Assembly (NCBI GenBank): GCA_028274925.1
Contig: JAQCNR010000334.1
Coordinates: 1-9,600, forward strand
DNA: 9,600 bases
From: Halovenus sp.
GTDB taxonomy: Archaea; Halobacteriota; Halobacteria; Halobacteriales; Haloarculaceae
Reading direction: 5' to 3'
The stretch's first letter is position 1. The number at the start of each line of letters is the position of its first letter. The translations under genes were made by a program, and so were the position numbers. This document shows positions 5,598-9,600 of the stretch, piece after piece. The notes below the pieces were generated by a model that searched no databases, was not told the DNA's origin, and saw only the letters and a list, made by a program, of their open reading frames with translations.

Positions 5598-5615
5598 TTT
5601 AGGCTAGCCTAAAAA
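5596..5615. promoter_or_regulatory. Perfect DtxR-box-like palindrome before the YkoE-like gene
   Basis: TTTTTAGGCTAGCCTAAAAA is a perfect 20-bp palindrome and the strongest of the three operators. It lies upstream of, and slightly over, the TATA element of the YkoE-like/MBL pair, in the only gap (115 bp) of the importer gene run. It implies that the S subunit and hydrolase respond to metal separately from the ATPase and T subunit. Confidence 0.8.
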
Positions 5616-5679
5616 CGGACATTGTACTGCACTTTGTGGCGATATTCGGAAGAGCCACCAGTGTAATCAGGTGAGGGAC

Positions 5680-6510
5680 TTACCGTAGAATAGTCAGTGT
5701 CCCGAGCGCGTCTAGCTGCCAAAGTGTCCCGACGAGAGCGGCTGATACCGTCCAAAACAGAATCACGAAGCCCACATCTCTCCAGCCAACTGACTGTGTG
5801 TGGTAGTGTGTCCGGTCGTCGAACACGCCGAACGCCCGCGCGTCCATCGCAAGGGCTGTCCGTTCTGCTCGGCGGATCGTGTTCACGAACAATGGAATCG
5901 CGTAGCTCCGTACCCGATACAGACGGTCACGAAGTCCGTTGTTATCAGGTACACCTCTGACCGTGTGGGCAGCGCGGACCCGCTCAATGTCGGATTGAAG
6001 CATCGGTGCGAATCGAAAGGCAGCCATCGCGCTGTATCCGATTTTGTAGGGCACGCTGAGCGTCTGGACCAGTGCCCGGAGGAACGACTCCGTCTCCGTC
6101 GTCAGGACGAAAAGCAACGACAGGACAGACAGAGCGAGGATTCGGAGGCCCGTGGCCGCTCCGACCCACAATCCCGCCTCCCGAACTCGGAGTGGGCCCA
6201 GAGACACCAGTATCTCTGAGGTAGTGCCGCTGGGACCGCTGACGACGAACGGATAGATGAACACGAAACTCGCTGCCAGCGCCACGAGCGGCGCCGCCAC
6301 ACGGAGGTACCTGACCAGCGAGATGCCGTCCAGAACAACAGTCACAAGAGCGCCGATCACGACGAAAGCCAGCGGCGTGTACGGATCAGTGACGAGCATC
6401 AGCAGTCCCATTACCGGCGTGATAGCGAGGAGCTTGCTCACTGGATTCAGTCGTTGCAACACTCCGCCTTTGTCTCCTTGGTCGGGCAGTTCGACTCGCA
6501 TCGGTCTCAC
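5680..6510 (-). CDS. ecfT: ECF transporter T component (EcfT/YkoC-like)
   Basis: A 276-residue integral membrane protein that couples the ATPase to the S subunit. After an N-terminal LNPVSKLL motif (21-28) typical of EcfT, hydrophobic segments follow at about 29-61, 71-91, 112-136 and 243-264. The long cytoplasmic coupling region holds two Ala-Arg-Gly-like motifs, TVRG (183-186) and ARAFG (224-228), which dock into the two ATPase domains. The frame can start at GTG 6510, overlapping the ATPase TGA as GTGA with GGAGG 4 nt upstream, or at ATG 6501 with GGTGA close upstream; both are plausible and differ by three residues. It ends 115 bp before the YkoE-like gene. Family assignment is firm; which S subunits it serves is inferred from adjacency. 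Confidence 0.9.
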   Translation of the reverse strand: MRPMRVELPDQGDKGGVLQRLNPVSKLLAITPVMGLLMLVTDPYTPLAFVVIGALVTVVLDGISLVRYLRVAAPLVALAASFVFIYPFVVSGPSGTTSEILVSLGPLRVREAGLWVGAATGLRILALSVLSLLFVLTTETESFLRALVQTLSVPYKIGYSAMAAFRFAPMLQSDIERVRAAHTVRGVPDNNGLRDRLYRVRSYAIPLFVNTIRRAERTALAMDARAFGVFDDRTHYHTQSVGWRDVGFVILFWTVSAALVGTLWQLDALGTLTILR

Positions 6511-8375
6511 CGCTCCTCCGCGTCATCGGAGGCAGATCTGGAAGCGCTGTCGAGGTCATGGGACCGTGTCTCTGTCTGTGCACTATTGCAGCGCTCGAGG
6601 CACCGTTCTACTGTCGCAACACCAGAGAACCATGAGATTCGGTCAGTGAGTTCTGCCAGTGGGGGGCGAGAGAGGTGTGCCGACGAGAGCGTCTCTGGCT
6701 CGTCGAACAGGGCTGCTGGCGACCCGTGAAACTGTATTTCCCCGTCGACGAGGACAGCGACACTGTCTGCATACTCGGCCACGATCCGCATGTCGTGGGT
6801 GAGCACGACGATCGTTCGCCCGGAGCCATGCAACTCGGACAGGGTCTCCATGAGCGCGTCAGCGTTCGCACGGTCTTGACCGTAGGTCGGTTCGTCGACG
6901 ACGAGCACGTCCTGACCGACGACGAGCATCGTCGCCACGCTAAGTCTTCGTTTCTCGCCGTGACTGAGAGTGAATGGATTCCTGTCAGCGTAGCCGGTCA
7001 GGTCAAAGCGATCGAGTGTCTGATCGACGCGACGTTCGATTTCGTCGGCGTCGCAATCGAGCTGTCGAAGCCCGTATGCCAACTCGTCCCACACAGTCTC
7101 GGTGACGAACTGATATTCTGGGTTCTGAAACACGTATCCGATGTGCTGACTCATCTCGCGTGATGGGAGTGTCGTCACGTCACGGCCCTCGACGAACACT
7201 GTCTCCGGTGGTGGGGGGCAGACGCCGACACAGTGCTTTGCGAGCGTGGATTTTCCAGCTCCGTTGGGCCCGACGAGTGCGAGGAACGAGCCGTCCGGCA
7301 CAGAGAGTTCGATATCTTTCAGAACGGGCTCCGATGTCTCGTCTGGTCCATATCGAGCGTCGAGCCCACGAACATCGAGTGCAGATGACGCCGAACCTCC
7401 GCCGATGCGATTCGGTTCGGCGGCTCCATCTGTTCGGACTACGGCTCGGTCTGACTCGGAGAAACTACTCCCCGGTTGTTCAGTGCTATCGGGTGGTCGA
7501 GAGTCGAATCGCCGTCGCTCTGTGAGCACGTCTTCGAGGGCATCAGTCGCTTGGTCGACGGTCACGGGCAGTGGTGTTGAATCCGGCCAGACACCGCTGG
7601 AACGGAGTTCGAGTGCGAGTTGTGTTACTGCGGGAATCCAGACTCCCTCACGCCCGAGCTGCCGCGAGTGTTCGGCAAACACGGCTTCCGGGGTCCCCTC
7701 GAGTAACAGGCCCCCATCCCCGTCGAGGACTAGTGTCCGGTCGACAGCGTCGAGCAGTGATTCACACTGGTGTTCGATCAGGACGATTGTCCTAGATTCG
7801 TCCCATGCTAACTCTCTGATGAGCTCGTAGACTGCTTCGGTTCCCCGCGGGTCGAGATTCGCAGTCGGTTCGTCCAACACGAGTATTTCTGGTTCCATCG
7901 CCAGCTGGCATGCAATCGCGAGCCGCTGTTTCTCTCCGCCGGACAGAGTGTTGATCTGGCGACCCTCGAACCCGGAAAGCCCGACGGTATCGAGGGCGTC
8001 TGTCACCCGCTTCAAAATCTCGGGTGGCTGGACCCGGAGGTTCTCAAGACCGAAGGCGACCTCAGTTTCGACTGTCGACGTGACGAACTGCAGGCTGGGA
8101 TTCTGGAAGACAAGACCGACCCGTGTTGCGAGCTCAGCCTGGGACATTTCAGTGACGTCACATCCACAGACGTCTATTGTTCCCGCAAGCTCACCGGGCA
8201 CACTGTGCGGAATGAGGCCATTGAAGCATTTCGCCAGTGTGCTCTTGCCGGAACCGGACGGGCCTAACAGAAGAGCGAACTCCCCGTCTTCAATATTGAG
8301 AGTAACACCCGACGGCTTCCACTCTCGATGCCCTCGATATCTAAACTGCAGTTCACGTGTCTCGACTCGTGACAT
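6507..8375 (-). CDS. ecfA: Fused double ATPase of an ECF transporter (YkoD-like)
   Basis: A 622-residue cytoplasmic ATPase with two complete ABC domains in one chain, as in YkoD. Domain 1: Walker A GPSGSGKST (38-46), Q-loop VFQNPSLQ with Q91, signature LSGGE (144-148), Walker B ILVLDE (164-169), switch His H202. Domain 2: Walker A GPNGAGKST (369-377), Q-loop VFQNPEYQ, signature LSHGE (470-474), Walker B VLVVDE (490-495) then PTYGQD, and switch His H527. The VFQNP..Q motif is characteristic of ECF ATPases. Both sites keep their catalytic residues. It is longer than the roughly 490-560 residues I expect for bacterial YkoD; the excess is a low-complexity acidic linker (about 285-330) and a C-terminal tail (about 570-622) of no clear homology. 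The ATG at 8375 lacks a Shine-Dalgarno. It overlaps the T subunit by 4 bp, so the two are coupled. Confidence 0.95.
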   Translation of the reverse strand: MSRVETRELQFRYRGHREWKPSGVTLNIEDGEFALLLGPSGSGKSTLAKCFNGLIPHSVPGELAGTIDVCGCDVTEMSQAELATRVGLVFQNPSLQFVTSTVETEVAFGLENLRVQPPEILKRVTDALDTVGLSGFEGRQINTLSGGEKQRLAIACQLAMEPEILVLDEPTANLDPRGTEAVYELIRELAWDESRTIVLIEHQCESLLDAVDRTLVLDGDGGLLLEGTPEAVFAEHSRQLGREGVWIPAVTQLALELRSSGVWPDSTPLPVTVDQATDALEDVLTERRRFDSRPPDSTEQPGSSFSESDRAVVRTDGAAEPNRIGGGSASSALDVRGLDARYGPDETSEPVLKDIELSVPDGSFLALVGPNGAGKSTLAKHCVGVCPPPPETVFVEGRDVTTLPSREMSQHIGYVFQNPEYQFVTETVWDELAYGLRQLDCDADEIERRVDQTLDRFDLTGYADRNPFTLSHGEKRRLSVATMLVVGQDVLVVDEPTYGQDRANADALMETLSELHGSGRTIVVLTHDMRIVAEYADSVAVLVDGEIQFHGSPAALFDEPETLSSAHLSRPPLAELTDRISWFSGVATVERCLERCNSAQTETRSHDLDSASRSASDDAEER

Positions 8376-8506
8376 AGGGCTGACTCAGATTACTGCTCCG
8401 CATCCCGTTGGTGAGAGGAGACGACAGCGCTCGGTTTCACTGTGCATTCGAGTTGTCCATACATTCGAACGGTGCTCTTAATGGAATTTGCATTAGAAAA
8501 AGAAGA

Positions 8507-8580
8507 CTAGAACGGAATATGAAATTGAAAAGTTAAATTAAATCTCCGGTAGGTCCAGAACCCAGTTGACACGGTTCTAG
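8507..8580. repeat. Inverted repeat CTAGAAC / GTTCTAG with nested hairpin
   Basis: Perfect 7-bp arms at 8507-8513 and 8574-8580. Nested inside is a second pairing, AGAACC (8557-8562) with GGTTCT (8573-8578), around a 10-base loop, so the right arm can pair with either left arm. Function is unknown. Confidence 0.35.
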
Positions 8581-8677
8581 CAGGTGAATTGTCCCCTTCC
8601 CGAGGACCTGCTGTCAAAAAATCATCTGCAAACTGTCGGAAAGTATGATTATAGTATCGCTAAATTTCGCTCAGTTA

Positions 8678-8749
8678 GAATTTCTGATTCGAAATTCAAA
8701 ATAGACTATATCTATACTTTGGATTTCAATCGAAAACAGCAATCAGAAA
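8678..8749. repeat. Overlapping inverted repeats in AT-rich DNA
   Basis: TTTCTGATT (8681-8689) and AATCAGAAA (8741-8749) are perfect 9-bp inverted arms 51 bp apart. The left arm also takes part in a tight hairpin, GAATTTC (8678-8684) with GAAATTC (8691-8697) around 6 bases. This could be the remnant of a small mobile element or a regulatory structure; low complexity makes chance possible. Confidence 0.35.
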
Positions 8750-8872
8750 CGCGCCCCTATCTATGGGTGCTACGATGCCTTCCAGTTTAAGCGTCCGTTC
8801 GGTTGATGAACAACATCGCAACTGCGACCGATGTATGACAGCGTACCGTATTGAATTAAATAACGACAAGGT

Positions 8873-9600
8873 ATGAACGTAACAATTCTCGCGGACAACA
8901 CCGTCGCGACGGGCGTTCCAAAGGGTCTCCGCGGCGAGTGGGGGTTCGCCGCAGCTGTCGGCGACGTGCTGTTCGACACCGGCCAATCGTCGGCAGCACT
9001 GGAGAACGCGCGACTACTCGATATCGACACACCGTTCGAAGATATCGTGTTGAGCCACGCACACTACGACCACACCCAGGGGTTAGAAGCGTTCCTCGAC
9101 CCGGTCGAGTGTCCAACAGTATACTGTCATCCCGACATCTGGACCGCTCGCTACATTCGGGAACCGGCCGACGGCACGAAGCTAGATGAACCAGTCCACA
9201 TCGGCATGCCCTACGCTCGGGACGAAGTCGAGACAGGCGCCGACGTTGTGGAACATCGAGACCCAGTGACGGTTCGGGAGGGCGTGTACGCACTCGGCGA
9301 GATTCCACGACCCCACGCGGGTAATCCAGTCCATCTGCGCGAAGTTGACGCTGAACTGGTCGACGATTCCGTGCCGGACGACCAATCGGTCGTCGTCGAG
9401 ACTATCAACGGGGCGGCCCTCGTTCTCGGGTGCTGTCACGCGGGTCTCCGAAACACGATCAAACACGCCGAGACGGTCACCGGGCAAGACGTACGATACG
9501 TTATCGGAGGCACTCATCTCGTCGCCCGTGATACGGATGAAATCCACGAACTGGCGGACTGGTTAGACGGTAAACTTGAGCTCTTCGCTGGGACACACTG
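8873..9600 (+). CDS. MBL-fold metallohydrolase, COG1237 type (copy 2), 3'-partial
   Basis: The open frame from the ATG at 8873 runs off the window after 242 residues. It carries the same motif set as copy 1: VTILADNT at the start, GLRGEWGFAAAVGDVLFDTGQ (18-38, two parts), H62-A-H-Y-D-H67, YCHPDIW, VVEHRDPV, GEIPRP, PDDQSVVVET, LGCCHAGLRNT and VIGGTHL, and ends here at the GTH before the expected last ligand motif. Aligned by eye with copy 1 it is identical at well over half of positions, with a few small indels near residues 72-110 and 150-165. The short MNVTIL start matches the copy 1 alignment and confirms the ATG. It is cytoplasmic and its substrate is unknown. It is divergent from the importer, has no DtxR-type box upstream and may lead another operon beyond the window. 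Confidence 0.92.
   Translation, partial: MNVTILADNTVATGVPKGLRGEWGFAAAVGDVLFDTGQSSAALENARLLDIDTPFEDIVLSHAHYDHTQGLEAFLDPVECPTVYCHPDIWTARYIREPADGTKLDEPVHIGMPYARDEVETGADVVEHRDPVTVREGVYALGEIPRPHAGNPVHLREVDAELVDDSVPDDQSVVVETINGAALVLGCCHAGLRNTIKHAETVTGQDVRYVIGGTHLVARDTDEIHELADWLDGKLELFAGTH

Larger units (their letters stand above)
8376..8872. other. AT-rich gene-free stretch between divergent genes
   Basis: About 500 bp between the starts of the ATPase (minus) and the second MBL gene (plus). G+C is about 25% over 8481-8540 and about 29% over 8631-8730 by hand count, far below the flanks. No frame looks coding; a 68-codon plus frame from 8584 has unlike composition and no family resemblance. It must hold both divergent promoters. 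A TTTAATTTAA element near 8535-8544 (minus) could serve the ATPase with a long leader, and an AT-rich TATTGAATTAAATAA near 8848-8862 (plus) could serve the MBL gene. No DtxR-type palindrome is seen here. Confidence 0.6.

Noticed and set aside
8390..8464. A 24-codon minus-strand frame upstream of the ATPase, possible leader peptide
   Set aside because: It has a start and stop but no recognisable attenuator structure, no runs of a regulatory amino acid and no conservation evidence. It could easily occur by chance.
8376..8560. Possible TPP (thiamine) riboswitch before the importer ATPase
   Set aside because: A CTGAG string occurs on the minus strand, but the other conserved blocks of the TPP riboswitch are absent.
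8584..8790. A 68-codon plus-strand frame in the AT-rich spacer
   Set aside because: It begins at a GTG without a promoter or ribosome site, its composition is unlike the neighbouring genes and no family is recognisable. Treated as non-coding.

Overview
The window looks like a haloarchaeal chromosome or megaplasmid segment (class Halobacteria). The proteins are acidic and D/E-rich, third codon positions are mostly G/C, a halocyanin-type blue copper domain is present, promoters appear leaderless with TATA elements about 26-30 nt before the start codon, and several genes resemble families known mainly from haloarchaea. No rRNA, tRNA, CRISPR array or intact insertion sequence was seen.

Layout. 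(1) 2-838 (+): the 3' part of a DUF5059-like plus halocyanin protein. (2) 872-1198 (-): a small Nfu/NifU C-terminal-domain Fe-S protein, convergent with gene 1. (3) 4041-1375 (-): a compact run of five genes read leftward. They are a SnoaL/NTF2-like mini-protein with an apparent internal deletion, a 306-aa haloarchaeal protein of unknown function, a 262-aa DUF7260-like protein, a 55-aa acidic small protein, and a DtxR/MntR-family regulator. The last four are separated by only 2-3 bp. (4) 8375-4156 (-): an energy-coupling-factor (ECF) importer of YkoEDC type, with a fused double ATPase (622 aa), a T subunit and a YkoE-like S subunit, followed by an MBL-fold hydrolase of the COG1237 type. (5) 8376-8872: an AT-rich gene-free stretch with several inverted repeats. 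(6) 8873-9600 (+): a second COG1237 MBL-fold protein, closely similar to the first and cut by the window end.

The unifying signal is a DtxR-box-like palindrome, TTTTAGG-N4-CCTAAAA. It occurs at the promoters of the Nfu gene (1239-1256), the five-gene run ending in the DtxR regulator (4044-4061) and the YkoE-like gene (5596-5615, a perfect 20-bp palindrome). A decayed fourth copy lies at 1326-1343. The simplest reading is a local metal (probably iron) regulon in which the regulator controls its own operon, an Fe-S carrier, and the S subunit plus hydrolase of a vitamin-type importer. If the YkoE-like subunit takes up a thiamine pyrimidine precursor, as proposed for bacterial YkoEDC, metal control would make sense because de novo pyrimidine synthesis by ThiC needs a [4Fe-4S] cluster. 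That link is inference.

Other notable points are the regulator's loss of most canonical DtxR metal ligands, the SnoaL-like gene that keeps only the two ends of its fold, the paralogous hydrolases flanking the importer, and a drop in third-position G+C inside gene 1.
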